Shown: positions 22,145-34,939 of the stretch, piece after piece | Layout: each line of letters begins with the position of its first letter | How positions within the stretch are numbered: position 1 is the stretch's first letter | Assembly (NCBI GenBank): GCA_001466705.2 | Contig: LATX02000007.1 | Location: 90,334-154,333, forward strand | DNA from: Moniliophthora roreri | Taxonomy: Eukaryota > Basidiomycota > Agaricomycetes > Agaricales > Marasmiaceae | Direction of reading: 5' to 3' | DNA: 64,000 bases | The notes under the pieces: model-generated | Told to the model about the DNA's origin: nothing | Seen by the model: only the letters and a program-made list of their open reading frames with translations | Databases searched by the model: none | Made by a program: the position numbers and the translations under genes

Positions 22145-24560
22145 ATGGATACTTTCGAAAAGCGCCTGAAAGACCTCGAGAAAACGTTTCTCAATCTGCA
22201 AACCAAGGACGAGAAAGTCTCTGCGCTTTCTGCGTTCCTTGCCAACGAAGACAAAGCGTCAGGCCTCCCCTCTATTCAATATCTCTCAGGGTGCCCCAAC
22301 GATAGCCCATCTATCCCTGGCCTTCTCAACAGTCGAGCCAAGCAGGATGAAGCCATTCAGACATTCATGAAGAACCACGACCTCTTCGACTTCGACACAT
22401 CGACATCTTTAATTAAAGATACGAAGGTTTCACCCACAATTCAACGACTTTCCTGCGCATTTCATGATACTCAGGCCGGCACTTTCTGCTCCAGGACTGG
22501 GACGCTTAGCTGCGCTGGATGTCGTCTTGTCCGATACTGCTCGAAGGAATGTCAGAAACAGCATTGGAAAAGGCATAAACGCGGTGAGCGATGATGTTGA
22601 CGTCCTATATACCGATGTGTTAACAATGATATCAGATTGCAAGAATGTCATGAACAACAAGTCGTGGAAGCCGCAGTGGGAGGTACAACGGAGAAAACCC
22701 TCGTTCATAGATGGCGGTCCTATCACATATCCTCAGGCACCTATGTCCGGCCAAGAGACTTTTGGTGGTGGCGTCATATTGTCAGTCCGTTTTTATCCAC
22801 TTAACAAATATATTCTTACTCATCTCCATACTCGCAGATGGGGAAACATGCCAGCAATAAACCTTTTCGGAGCTCCAGGCTCGCCGGCGATTGCCTCGGA
22901 GACTCGCAACCTATCTCTGGCGTTTGCTGGAAAGTGTTTCTTTGCGCCAAATGTAAGCCTGGCTAATGACAGATCTTGTAGCCTCTGGCGATTTGCGCAA
23001 TCTGATCAAGACGGTAAACTCATTGCCGAAGGATTACAGCGGACAACTCGCAATCTTGTTGAATGATCGAAATCCACTCGTCACATCTAGGAATGCCCTC
23101 ATCTTGACATTCTTGGGCATCATGGACAATATGGTACGCTCAAGGTCAATGCCTTTTGTTCAGAACTGACTTGGGTACAATTTAGGATGAAGCAGCCGAA
23201 TACGTTCTTCACCTATGGTACTCCATCTTTCTGCCTATGAAACACGCCTTCCACGCGCAAATAGCACTTGGCCGTCATGAGGTCCTGAAGCAGGGTTTCC
23301 GAGGTCAGAATGTCCCTCTTACACAAAGCAGCACACTTTCGACGTCATTTTCTCTCGCAACCATCGAATGCATTATCGCCAATATGAGTTTCAACCGCGT
23401 CAATCCTTGGACCGCTAACAACGCGCTGAATGCAGTCATGAACGGACCCGAGCGAATTGACTATCGCGAGCGGTTTTATGCTGGATTGAAGCCGTCCCAT
23501 CGCGTAGCAATGGAACAGTGGAGGAGATTCGGGCTTTTGCTGCCTTTTAGTGCTGCTAATGCCGACTTCAACATCGCTAATCCTTCCCTGATTACTCCTG
23601 GAGGGCAGCTCTGGATGAATGATTGCGCCAGTCCGTTGGAGGGGTGGGAGTGAGTCTTTGCCTCTTCTCTGCAATTACTTCCCGATGCTAAAGGTAAACC
23701 ATCCTATAGGGTTCCTGATGTTCTCAGGTCAGGTCAATCACATGGTACAACGGAAGAGGATATCATGGGCTGCCTGTTTTTCCATGTGAAAGATCAGCTT
23801 GTCGAGTTTGCGAAGCGTCTTCGCAAGTTCCACATGTCGATCACGATGTACGACCAAGATGCTGCAACACTCCCCGAGTCTCTTCCTTCCAGTTTACGCC
23901 TGTTTGATCGTATCGAAGTGTCGAATGTCATGGACAAGCAGTATCTCGGTATCGATAAAGTTTTGGCGACTTGGGGGCCTTTGCTCAACCGAAATCGCGC
24001 TGGTTCCGCTATCATTAGCTCATTCATAAATTGGGCATCCAATTATCCGAAGGCTAGAGCAGCGAATGATGACAGCCTTGCTGCAGTGTACTCCAGGAAA
24101 CTACTGAAGCTGAAGCCGGTGAGCTCATCATCATGAGGCATCTAACTACGTTAACTAACTTGACTTTCACCTAGAACTTCTTGAATCCTATGGACACAAT
24201 GAGCGAAATCATAACTGCTCGTCACGTCGCTGTGCTTTCCGGTCTCGAGTTGATTTACGACAACTCAGTTGCCTTCAAGAAATACCTTGTGCATGAGGGT
24301 GCTGAAGTAGCTGCTCGCAAGGTGGGGCTTCGAATGCGAGTCAAGAATGAAATCGTTCCTCCGGTAGGTCGCGCATCCTTTTCCTTTTCTGACTCCATAG
24401 TCGACTAATCATGCACCTACGGCAGCGCTGGGGCGTCAAGATTGGGAGCGAATGGACTGCCACGCCTCCGATTTCGACCGATGAAGACTGGTACAATAAG
24501 GTTCACTTGAGTGGACTCAACTATAGCGAGAGATTGGTGGAATGGGTGGTGCAGCATTGA
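22145..24560 (+). CDS. MYND zinc-finger protein with DUF4470-like region, copy 1
   Basis: About 670 residues in eight or nine exons. The N-terminus MDTFEKRLKDLEKTFLNLQT suggests a short coiled coil. A MYND-type finger follows at roughly residues 105-148 (CSRTGTLSCAGCRLVRYCSK, CQKQHWKRHKRDC). Next is a DUF4470-like block (WGNMPAINLF, NLSLAFAASGDLRNLIKTVN, LAILLNDRNPLVTSRNALIL). A long conserved region then includes YREFY-type RERFYAGLKPSHRVAMEQW, EEDIMGCLFFHVKDQL and FDRIEVSNVMDKQYLGIDKV, ending SERLVEWVVQH. MYND fingers bind proline-rich partners. DUF4470 is known from the N-terminus of dynein-assembly factor DNAAF3 and from many fungal MYND proteins, whose role is unknown. The intron after the finger (GTGAGC to ATCAG) splits the codon for the last Asp. 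It is a tandem paralogue of the next gene. Confidence 0.88.
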
Positions 24561-25031
24561 TGCATCTCAATCGTTTAGAATAGCTTTTTTTTTTTGCGAC
24601 TCTGAGTAGATAGCCCTCGGCAATATTTGCGGTGATGTCACAGTGTGACTTCTGTTTTTCCTGATGTCTACACCTTATACGCGACATCTGCCCCGCCACC
24701 ATGCACTTTCGAACGTCGCGCTTGAAGAACTCGAGGAATTGAACATGTTCGATGAGAATCACACTTTGCGGCAGCAACGCAGAAACCATTTTCAGTCAAT
24801 GCACGGGGCTTTTTTTGTATGTCTACCTTGTTCCACCTAGTTTACTGCTTCTAATGCATTTTTCTGCAGCTGACGCACATAAGCTTCTATAGAACGTAGA
24901 GGTCGAAGAGGGGCAGATGTTGCTGGACACCCATGACCCGATTATTGGCCTTCTTTTACCTCATTTTGACCTTTTACCTCAATTTTGGCTTTTTGACTTT
25001 GTCTCCCATCTCTGCTATCGACTCTCGTGTT
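24561..25031. other. Intergenic between tandem MYND genes
   Basis: Contains the 3' end of copy 1 and the promoter of copy 2, with a poly-T run near 24586-24595. No additional gene is supported. Confidence 0.4.
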
Positions 25032-27443
25032 ATGGACACTCCGGACGCTGTGGAAAAACGATTGGAGGAACTCGAGGAACTGTTCCTCACATTGAACACA
25101 AAGGAAGAGAAGCGTGCGGCTTTCCATGCGTTCGAGCAACGGGAGGCCGAATTTCAAGGCTGTGGTTGCGTCGAATGGGTTACCGGATTCCCAAACAACT
25201 TTGTACCCCCAGACTACAAGAAAAACAAGGACAAGAACGATACAGCGGTCGCGGCGTTCATGGAGAAGCACGATTTGACTGATGAAGAGTCGAAGGCATA
25301 CCTTTTCAAGGACATGAAGGACCCACCTTCCCTTTCTCGACTCCCATGCGCGTATCACGATGTTGGAGCTGGCATCTTTTGCTCTGGTCTTGGCATGTTC
25401 ACCTGCTCGGAGTGCCGCCTCGTTCGATACTGTTCAAAGAAATGCCAGAAGCAGCATTGGAAGAGGCACAGAATCAGTGAGTGTTTATCACCTAACTGAA
25501 GATACTAATGAATTGTCTTGCCAGATTGCCAGGACAGGATGAGAGCCAAGACGTGGAAACCGCGGCGAGAAATTGAACGTGGAACGCCGTCGTTCCTCGA
25601 ACAAAAACCTGCTGGTCGCACTGTCATGCTGTCAGTCTTATACTGTAAATCTAATCGCCTTACTCATCCTGTTACTTTCAGATGGGGTAGTACACCGGCC
25701 ATAGACATACTGAAGGTCTCAGACGATCCGATTACCTCACAGTCTATCAAGACCAGGAATTTGTCTCTAGCCTTCATCGGTAAGTTCCCCGTATACTTAT
25801 ACTTAGCTCTGCTGACGGACTTATTAGCCTCCGGAGACTTGCGCAATGTAATCAAGACTGTCAACGCTCTCCCTAGCGACTACACGGGAAACCTCTCGAT
25901 ATTGTTGAATGATAATAATTCATTCGTGGTCGCTAGGAACTTTCTCATGCTGACGTGGTTGGGTATTATGGATAATGTGGTTAGCGCCGAAAATCATGTT
26001 ATCCATCGGACAGTTGAGCTTATGTATGATGATCTTAGGATGAAGCAGCAGAATTTGCCGTACACTATTGGTACTCTGTTATGCTGCAATCGCAACACTG
26101 CATCCACGCAAGTTTAACTCTTACCCGTAACAAGATTTTCAAGGAGGGTTTCGTTGGTCAGAACTTCCCTCTAACCCAAACCAGCACCATTTCGACGAAT
26201 TTCGACAAGGACGATGCCAGCCACACGGTATCTCTCATTCGCGCCGACATGTTGTTCACCACCGTGGACATTCGGAGTGCGAATAATGCATGGGCCGCAG
26301 TTATGAACGGACCAGATCGAGTGGATTACCGTGAACAACTTTACGGAAGCATGAAACCGTCCCACCGTGTTGCGATGCAACGATGGAGGAGATTTGGCAT
26401 TGTACAACCACTTGGTGCTCCCGACGCAAACTTCAGCCTCACCAACTCCTCCTTGTTAATTCCATACAGTGACATGGGCGACCTCTTTATAGATGATACC
26501 GCCAGTCCTTTGCAAGGTTGGGAGTGAGTGCCTTTCTTAGCTTCGCCATCTTCAGAGCTGATGCTTCGAATAGTCTCTCCGAAGTTGTCAAGGCCGGGAA
26601 GGAACATGGTACAACCGAAGAAGACATCATGGGCTGCCTGTTCTTCTATGTGAAAGACCAGCTCCTCGAGTTCTCAAAGCGTCTTCGCAGGTTTCACATA
26701 GCGATCACGATGTACGATCAAGATGCAGCAACGCTCCCTGCATCTCTTCCTCCCCATTTACGCCGGTTTGATCGCATCGAAGTCTCGAATGTTATGGACG
26801 AAAAGTACCTCGGTATCGACAAAGTACTACAGAGTTGGGGTCCTTTACTCGACCGGAGTCGAGATGATTCTGCTCTTATTGGCTCATTTGCGAGTTGGTC
26901 GGTCGATTGCCGACGAGGTTCAGCGAGCGATGATAGTGAACTCTCTTCCGAGTGTGCTAGGAAGCTCTCCGAGATGAAACCAGTGAGTGGATTACGATGG
27001 AGAATAACTCGACAGTTGCTGACTGACGACGAATCAGAACCTCTTCAGTCCTCTAGACTTTGTTGGCGGACCCCAAAACGCGACTACTCGTCATCTTGCT
27101 TCGCTTTCCGCTGTAGACCTAGCGTACGACAATTCGGTTGCTTTCAAGAAGTACCTCAAAAACGTAGGTGCGGAAACAGCTGCTCGGAGAGCTGGGCTCC
27201 GGATGCGCGTCGAGAACAAGGTGGTTCCTCCTGTAGGTGCCATACCTTCTTTAACCTAACGGGATGCTAATAATACTTTAGCGCCCCGGTGTCAAGATTG
27301 GGAGCAAATGGAGTGCCTTACCTGAGATCTTGGCGGATGAAGATTGGGACACCAAATTCTCCTTCACCAGATTTGCCCCGAGAGGATACGACCCAATTCA
27401 CAGCGAGAGATTCGTGGAATGGGTGGTTGATCATGGACGTTGA
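25032..27443 (+). CDS. MYND zinc-finger protein with DUF4470-like region, copy 2
   Basis: Same exon plan as its neighbour at 22145, and by eye more than half the residues agree. Start chosen at ATG 25032 (MDTPDAVEKRLEELEELFLT), matching copy 1, rather than an in-frame ATG about 100 bases upstream that would add an unconserved hydrophobic leader. The MYND finger reads CSGLGMFTCSECRLVRYCSK, CQKQHWKRHRINC. The DUF4470-like block reads WGSTPAIDILK, ASGDLRNVIKTVNALP, LSILLNDNNSFVVARNFLML. Later motifs are EEDIMGCLFFYVKDQLLEF, FDRIEVSNVMDEKYLGIDKV, YDNSVAFKKYLKNVGAETAA, RPGVKIGSKW and SERFVEWVVDHGR. Spacing to copy 1 is 471 bases. No frameshift or stop is seen, so both copies look functional. A scaffolding or chromatin role is only a guess. 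Confidence 0.88.
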
Positions 27444-28323
27444 TTGGCATTTCGTGCTAGCTTTCTTGTTGAAGCCTTAGGCTCTTAATTCTGGTCCGGT
27501 CGCAGTATTGAGCTAATGGTAGTACAACTCGGTGCGGCGGCTGCTTTCTTGGCACATTTTGTCGATGATGCTCTATAGTGTATGGCGTTTTGGCCTGACC
27601 TGTAGCTTCACGTACTTATATCCACCGTTATATCCATCGAAAAGTTGAACTTGACCGTGTGTGCTTGACTCGTGAACCGTAGCGATTCGGTCCCTTGATT
27701 TTTCACATCCTTCACCACATCCTTGAGAACTGTCCGTTCAGCCTGTATCGCCGCCGTCAATGGAATCAATCAACGTCTCGACCTAGACTGTTCCGCTTCT
27801 CTACTAGATAACGGAGTCTGTCATCGTGAGCTGTACATTGAAACTACCGAAAGTACATCATTAATCAATTCTTCAGGGACGGTCTAGAACCCCCGTTCTT
27901 AGCCTTTTACCACTGTCGAAAAACGCCTGGAACATGTCATGCGTGTCGTGCTTTGCAACACCTTTGCTCGCTACAACAGTCTCACCTCAGAACGCCTCAA
28001 AAAACCGAAGTTGACTTATATATGGCAAATAGACTCGGGATTGGTTTCGCCTACGTCTCCAGGGCCTAAAAGGGACCATCTGTCTTCGAAGACAGCTTTC
28101 AGGTGGTGCTCTGCTATTTTTGCGGGCCGATTTTCGCGCTCATGGGAGAGTTTGTAATTCAGAGAGACCGTCGACGTTCTATTGGCAGTCGAAATTTAGG
28201 AATGGTTCGTACCTATCTGTGTGCCTACGACTACGTACGTCCTCCGGTACCTTCATTTCTCGGGTATTCTCATATAAAGCTCGACCAGTAGGGGGGATTC
28301 ATCTCTTATCTGTGAATTTCCAG
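27444..28323. other. Intergenic, no gene seen
   Basis: Holds the 3' flank of the MYND pair and the promoter of the WSC gene. TATAAAG occurs near 28274, about 50 bases before the WSC start. Other open frames show no motif. Confidence 0.4.
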
Positions 28324-29959
28324 AATGCCCACCTTGACTTCGACTTCGGCGTTCCTTCTTTTGACACTGGTGCAAGGCATTGCGGCTGCAAAATCTCACC
28401 AGCATCAGCACCAACATGTCTCTCAACGTGATACCCAGGTGCAAGCCTTGCCAGGAAATTGGAGCTCTGTTGGATGCTTCACGTACATTTGCTGTCGTTC
28501 ATTCAGGTTACCCCAATGCTGACTATCCTTTAGAGATCTCTCTACCGCACGAACGCTCCAAGGCCAGTCCACATCCAGCGACAATAACATGACAATCGAA
28601 GCTTGTATATCAACATGCGAGGCAGCGGATTTCATCTTTGCTGGGGTTGAGTTTGGACAGTACGTCCCATACACCACATGATTTGTTTCACTCATCTTAA
28701 TCCTATCTTACAGGGAATGCTGTATGTCTTATTCACATCTCAGTGTATCCCATCCCTGACATTATCCAGATTGCGATTCTACAATTCAATCTCCCGGCAC
28801 CCAAGTCTCCCTAGACGAGTGCAACCTTCCATGCACGGGTGCGGAAGATACCGAGACATGTGGGGGCTCAGGTCGGATCCATGTCTTCGGTAACGGTCAA
28901 AAGGGACCTTCACTGGAACAAGTGGTGAACGATGCTAAACTCGGGATATGGGAGTTTGAAGGATGCTTCATGTACGTCCTTCGTGTGTCGTATGGAGAGG
29001 TTACATACTTATGGCCTTCTATAGCGACAGTCCTACTACGAGAGTACTCGGCGTTCCACTAGGGGTACCCGAGGGTGTCACCGCAAAAGGATGTGTAGTC
29101 GCATGCTCGGATGCTGGTTTCATACAGGCGGGTGTTGAAGATGGCCATGAGTGTTGTGTGTATTATCTTCTTCCCAGTCCATTCCATTACGCGCTGAAAC
29201 TCAACTGTTCGTGGTACTCAGGGTGCGACACCATAACTACATCTCAATTCTCCAACCTCAACGCCACCAAAGCACCAGACACCGACTGCCGGGGTGTATG
29301 TGTTGTAGATCACGGAGAGTATTGCGGGAATGCCAACCGTATCGCTGTCTACCGGTTGAACGAAACCGCCACCACATCATGTGTTGGAAGCATTGGAAGC
29401 AACTTCACACTAGTTGCTGCGTCCGATGATGGACATGAGGAGCCCCTGAAAGTGGTTGTGGCAGAGATGACTGCTAGTGGAGTTTGGGGGGTGCTTTCTG
29501 TGAGTGACCTTGTATGCACTGGGAGTGCTGCACGTTGCTGAACTCGGGGATATACATAGGCATGTCCACTTTGCTGTAGCGATTATCCCTCGCTTTCCCT
29601 CGAAAATGGCGTTATTATGCCACACTCGTCATCGAACCCCAACCAGATCATGAAATCTATACCTAGTTTATCACCAGGTGATTCGCCTGCGTTCGCTACC
29701 ATTGCTGGTGGAACAGGGTACTGTGCGGTGGTAAGTAAGAAGCATACCCTATGTTCTACACCTTTCTGATATCAACTCGTTCTAGAACGACAACTTGCTA
29801 TCCTTTGGTGGAAAAATAGACGGATTCGCGCTGTGTAGGAACACTTCGGCGCTTGCGGGTGGCCGAATGGATGTCGTGTTCGAACCAAAAGCTGGGCACG
29901 AGAACTATGTGTTGGAAGAGTGCCGAAGTGTCGTTATCAAGATCATTGGGGCTTCGTAA
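28324..29959 (+). CDS. Secreted protein with two WSC domains
   Basis: About 430 residues in eight exons. The start MPTLTSTSAFLLLTLVQGIA is a signal peptide, followed by a His/Gln-rich linker. WSC domain 1 runs from GNWSSVGCFTD through MTIEACISTCEAADFIFAGV, GQECYCDSTIQ, SLDECNLPCTG, ETCGGSGRIHVF. WSC domain 2 runs from WEFEGCFIDS through KGCVVACSDAGFIQAGVE, HECWCDTI, DCRGVCVVDHGEYCGNANRI. Each domain keeps the usual cysteines, with ECYC and ECWC codons formed across introns. A C-terminal region after about residue 270 (NFTLVAASDDGHEEP to VVIKIIGAS, stop at 29957) has few cysteines and no membrane segment. WSC domains bind glycans in cell-wall sensors and in secreted fungal enzymes. Without a transmembrane anchor this one is probably extracellular. 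No catalytic domain was recognised in the tail. Confidence 0.87.
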
Positions 29960-30046
29960 GAGTAAAACTTCAGACATCATTATCATATATATATGCCAAG
30001 ATACCTCTAAGTTATTTGTAGCCCACCAAATATACCTTATCATATC

Positions 30047-31452
30047 CTATCCATTGAGCGTCGTCTGATTTCGGAATTCCCCAAAAGTCCAACTCAGACA
30101 TTCCGTCGCCGCACAATCTTCTTCCTCTTCGATCGCTTCAGGCACATCCTGGCCTTCCTCCCAAGGCTCGCCCAAAACCTTATCTATGACTACATTGATA
30201 CCATGATTAGCGATATTACTAGACCAGCCGCGTTTCCCTATAGTGTCGTATTTAATGATCTTGCCGAGGTGGCACCTGGAAGAACGTTGTGATCAGTGGC
30301 ATTTCGACTAGAAGAAACCATATCACGTACCGAGACTCCATTGCATAGCCTGCATTAGCACAAGTGGAGCCAATACCAGTGCAGACACCCATAGCGATTG
30401 GCTGGCAGAAGATTGTGAGTAAATATAGGGCTGTGTGAGATGGGAGAAAGAGAACATACGTCTCCAGTGTTAAGCACATGTGTGATATGCTGAGTTGAGG
30501 GTGGAGAAGGAAGGTGTAGCCTATGTGAAGCCATCATTTCGCCAGGTGCTTCGAAAGCCACGACTGGAACGCCAAATGTTACACCCAAGAGGGAAGACAA
30601 AGCGCCTCCCAGTGAGTGACCAGTTACCCAGATATTAGCTTCTGGGTACATGTATGATACGTTATTGTATAAATTCTACGAAATGATTAGTCTTTTTTTG
30701 AGAAGATGAACACGTACAATGCAACGCACCGTCCCGATAGGATAAAACAGGCTCTCCTCGATCAAACTCTTCTCCACGCATTCTGAATCGCACTTGTATC
30801 CCCCCTCATAGCACCCGCAAACCGTCGACCAGGTAGGCCCCACCCGAGCGCAGCAACATGAAAAGAGCAAGTTGTCGTTCAGCTTGTCTTTCTTCGTTGT
30901 TGGGCCACCATGTATCCAGGGTAAAGAAGTCCCTTTGATAGAAATGACGACCGTAGAGTTGTCTGTGGAGGCATAGATATGCCCACGGAACCCATCTGCA
31001 TCTGGCTCCCAACCGTACGGATATGTCGTGTTCCAATCAGAGCCGAGGTCGTACCAGTCCTTTTGCTCCGGCTGCGTATACGCATTAGCAGTCATCTTTG
31101 CGAGTAATTGAAGTGTCTCGCGTTTCGTGACATCCGGGCCAGGGACTTCAATGGGTAACCATGTTAAAGCTTGTGTTTCCAACCGCTGAATTGACCTGGT
31201 TCGTGCTGCTGAGAATGCCGAAAACGAGGGCGGGCGGTGCGCGGTAATTGGTATAGTGTCTATCGTAAATAGTTCGTCGCCGAATGCTGCAGAAACAGCT
31301 TCATTGGCAAAAATGACTCGGGAGGTATTCGTAACAGCGTGACTGTGTCGCAGCTGGAATGAGAGTTGAGATCTGGGTTCATGAGATTCATGAGAGCTCC
31401 AAAGCAAGCTTGCCAGGAGTAGTCGTAATGAAGTTGGTAATATGGAGAACAT
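30047..31452 (-). CDS. ATG15: Autophagy lipase ATG15 (class 3 lipase)
   Basis: Start ATG at 31452, four exons, about 440 residues, stop TAG at 30047-30049. The N-terminal MFSILPTSLRLLLASLLW is a signal-anchor-like helix, as in the type II membrane protein Atg15. Strong family blocks follow: RGHIYASTDNSTVVISIKGT, FSCCCARVGPTWSTVCGCY, NLYNNVSYMYPEANIWVTGH, then the nucleophile elbow GHSLGG, TFGVPVVAFEAPG, TGD/PIAMGVCTG and AMESRCHLGKIIKYDT. Ser of GHSLGG, Asp of TGDPIAMG and His of CHLGK are the likely catalytic triad. Atg15 reaches the vacuole by the multivesicular-body route and degrades membranes of autophagic bodies. Length and motifs fit a functional orthologue. Its 5' flank is shared with the divergent DUF6593 gene about 330 bases away, so the two may share a bidirectional promoter. 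Confidence 0.93.
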
Positions 31453-31779
31453 GCTCGAATACAGCAGTGGTTCAAGGTTGATGGTGGCGGTTGTGTATCA
31501 AGGCAGCCATGTGGAGCCAATGCGCCGGATTAGCCCAACAAGCGCCCGTGACAGTCGGGCTCGGCCGGTGAGTCACACTGGCGGCAGTGGGCCACAGAGG
31601 GTCTAGGCCCTTCTCCCGTACCCACGTAGCTCCTACACAATTCAACGCCCCACAAGGAACCCATGGGCAGTCCAATCGCCAACTCTTCCCAAAACTCCCA
31701 TATTCACCTCTTTCAGCAGCAGATGCAGTTCTGCGGAAGGATACGAAATCTCCGCTAAAGTCTACCCGCTTACTGCTGC

Positions 31780-32489
31780 ATGGAACTCAGTCTCGTTAAT
31801 AACAATCCCGCCCATACTCTTCTTATAACTCAGGACGGCGTCCCGGCATACTCGATCCAGACAAGTCAAGATGGTGCTAGCTCACATCAGGAAACTATCC
31901 TGAAGACTACCAAGGTTACTCGTTTGGAACGAAGGAGTTCAGGTCGCACCGAGACGGAAGTGGGGCAGATATTGTACTTTGGTATTGACCGTTTACGGTT
32001 GAGTCTACAATGCAATGGTAGGGAGGAATTTAAGCTGGAGGTATTGAACCTTCAAGGGGATTCTTCGGTTGATTTGGGATCAAAGTGTGTATTTCTTCAT
32101 CATCTTCCTCATCTCAGTTCTACTATTTCTGATACAACACCTCCACCCGCAGCAGCTCTTGGTCATTCACCGGTCCAGACGATAAACCGTACAAGTGGCA
32201 GTTATTTATTCAATATCCTGTCGTAAGTATATACGAATCCTCTTTCTTTCCAAAGTGGTTAGTTACTCACATCCACCTTCCGTGGCCGCGGTTTCTACAG
32301 CTTTTCCTCGACGACAACTCTCAAACCCCCATCGCACGTTATCGTCGTGCCAAACTAGGCATAGTGTCCCGATCTAGGAGACCATTCCTCGAAATATTTC
32401 CCGCAGGCATCAACTGTATAGACCTCATAGTCGCCACGTTCGTCTCGTATATGATCCAGAGGTTCCCACAGATAACGCAGACCCATTGA
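31780..32489 (+). CDS. DUF6593-type protein
   Basis: Three exons: MELSLVNNNPAHTLLITQDG, VTRLERRSSGRTETEVGQIL, then a phase-2 intron (GTGTGT to CCGCAG) into SSWSFTGPDDKPYKWQLFIQ, then LFLDDNSQTPIARYRRAKLG, PFLEIFPAGINCIDLIVATF, ending PQITQTH with stop at 32487-32489. The order (N-terminal strand-rich part, R..G.I.F..DR, GPDD..YKW, IARY.R, C-terminal helix reaching the end) matches the DUF6593 family of mushroom-forming fungi, about 180 residues long, function unknown. Both introns keep the frame. It is divergent from ATG15. Confidence 0.78.
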
Positions 32490-34939
32490 TTCACAAAGGT
32501 ATGTAACTGCTATTAAAGTTATTCAACGCACGTTTGGGTTGGACTCGGGACTGATAAAACCTTGTTTCGTAGGAGTCGAGATCTTGTATGTTGTAACTTG
32601 ATGCTTCTGGCTTCGACTGTACACACAGTACCCCTGTCTCGGATGTAATTGTAGAGCTTAACAGCCAACAAAGGCTTCGCACTCAGATTGGACCCGATGA
32701 GCGTTTTCAAGGTATTCGAGTAAGGCGTCCCGCTACACTGTAGAATATCAGCGATAACGAGCTCAGTTGATTGTTGCGCTCATCACGGAGATAGAATTGT
32801 GGGACCGTGGATTCTCGTGATGAAGGTATCCTCTCCGATACCGAGGTTAAGGAACACGTATCACCCAGTGCTGACAGTCGCACAGAAGGTCGGCGTAGAG
32901 ACCTCTGACCATCACCTCGTCTCGATGCTAGTATGCCGACGACAACAAGGTACTGTAGTGAGCGGATAGCTGCGAAAAATCTCAAGGGACGTCTGCACAG
33001 CGACAAGAGCGGCTGCTGACGACCAACCTCCGGTCAGCGGGGCCCCAGTGCTACCGCCCTTTTAAACAGTCGACATCACCGCCCGTCAGATTTGTTCCAT
33101 TCTTCATAAATTAGGATCAGAAATCAGAGGTTTAACTCCGTGGTAACTCTATCTAGTATCATGAGGGACATGTGAATAGAAGATATCGTACAGTAGTATT
33201 GTACTGTACCGGGGTACACAAGTATTGGAGTAGAGTTGTTGTTGAAACACAAAGAGAGAATGATGCCTGCCAGTGATTCATGATGGTAGTGCTAGTTGAA
33301 TAGGGTTGCCATTGGCTGTAGGTATGTATCATTTTATCTGGCAGGTGACCTTGAAACACATTCCATCCCGCCGACGTTCTAGGAAGGGGTAAATGAGATG
33401 TTACGCCGGAATAATGCATATGTGCATAACGGAGACGACGACTCCGACTCCCTAGCGGAATGTGGTCCGTTAGGGAGTAGCTCCCCAGGCCACAGAACGT
33501 GTGGTGCTCGGAGAACTAGTGATGCTAAGCGAAACGAACGTCAATGTCTGCAACGAGTCCATGTGGAGACAATCACGGTTGACGTCGAGGGTAAGGATTG
33601 GCACCATGTGTCCCTCGGGAGCGACTTGTGGTCCAAGTGCACAACCGACGTACGCGTGGCGTGACAATACGAATGGACATGCAAACGCAATCATGACGAT
33701 TCGAAATGACTAGGTACTGGATTTGAAATGGCAGGGTGACTACCTGTAAAGAAACTTTGTAGACAGATAGGATCGACGACCGTTACCGCCGGACACGAAT
33801 GACAGGCTACAAAGCGAGTCGAGCGAGCTGCGCATGGATGCATGTATGGCTGTCCCAGTGGTAGTAGCACTTCAGTTCTTGGATCCGGGCAAGGGCCCAT
33901 GGCCGTTGGACGAGGGACATGACCGGCGGTAAAATAGAAGGGGTTAGATTTGGAGCGATAGTCTGCTGATGGTCCACTCTCATACGTAGTGATGTCCCGC
34001 CTCCAAGAAAGCAGTCAGGCAGGTTTACAGGGTCGTCGCCAATCGCCTGGCCGTAGTCCTGGCGCTGAGGTGATACCGTGCGACAGATATCGATCCTAGT
34101 ATGTGGCTTTACTAATAACCGGGACCGGCCTGCGAGGTAGCACCGGAGAGAGAGAGAACAGCAAAGATATTCCACAGTGAGATCCAGCTGGCAGGTAGGC
34201 GGTGCGCGGGGCTATGATGTCTTTTCTTGATGATGGCGCTTGACCCATTGAAAACACCTGCCAAAGAGGGACCGATCAGTCAGATTATTATAACTTATCG
34301 ATCACCATTGACGAGAAGGTCCAGTGATAGTTTTGTCACGATGTCGGAGATTCTAGAGGTCTGGTGTTCCGGTGCCACCCAAAGTTCCTGCGATGAAGCT
34401 TCTTGTGATAAATTACCTACCCTGTATGTGGTGTTCAGACTGTATAGCGCGACCCTTGTTCAAGTGTGTTCAAGCGACGTTCTAAAGGACTTGAGATGGT
34501 AACCGAGTTTGTGCAAACACTTGTTGTCCTTGTTCCCGGAAAATTCGGTTCTTGTTATTGTGGGAGAGAAAAATGCAAGGACCCAGTGCGGCTGATTGAA
34601 CGGGTCAGATGAAGATATGTCGTAAAAGCGGACCATTATAGGCAGAAAAGGACAAGTCAAAGATCAAGGTTATTGCTGTAAACAGGAGCCGAGCGAGCGA
34701 GAGAGACGAGTAAAGTGGGCCATGTGGGAATATAATTGAGTTGTGTGGTAATGATTGTGTGGTAATCATCTGTGAGTAATTGTGCCTCAATTGGGTCTGA
34801 TATAAGGGCGGCGTGTTTCGGTCCTTTTGTCTCCTCCTCCATCCTCAGCTTAGAGCCAGCCTGCGACCTCTATAACTTACGACCCTTTTACAGGACCTCT
34901 TATTTCTTCTTCTTCTCTGTATCTTTATCTTTCTCTATA
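32490..34939. other. Long intergenic region, no supported gene
   Basis: Many overlapping short frames (60-120 codons) on both strands without motifs or consistent splicing. Structures visible include an inverted repeat CTCCCTAGCGGAAT / CCGTTAGGGAG at about 33449-33477. A TATA-like ATATAAGG near 34800 and CT-rich sequence at 34830-34935 fit a core promoter for the gene starting at 34940. Confidence 0.4.

Noticed and set aside
28678..28893. Short frames within the WSC gene
   Set aside because: They are alternative frames across introns of the WSC gene, whose cysteine pattern is complete when spliced.
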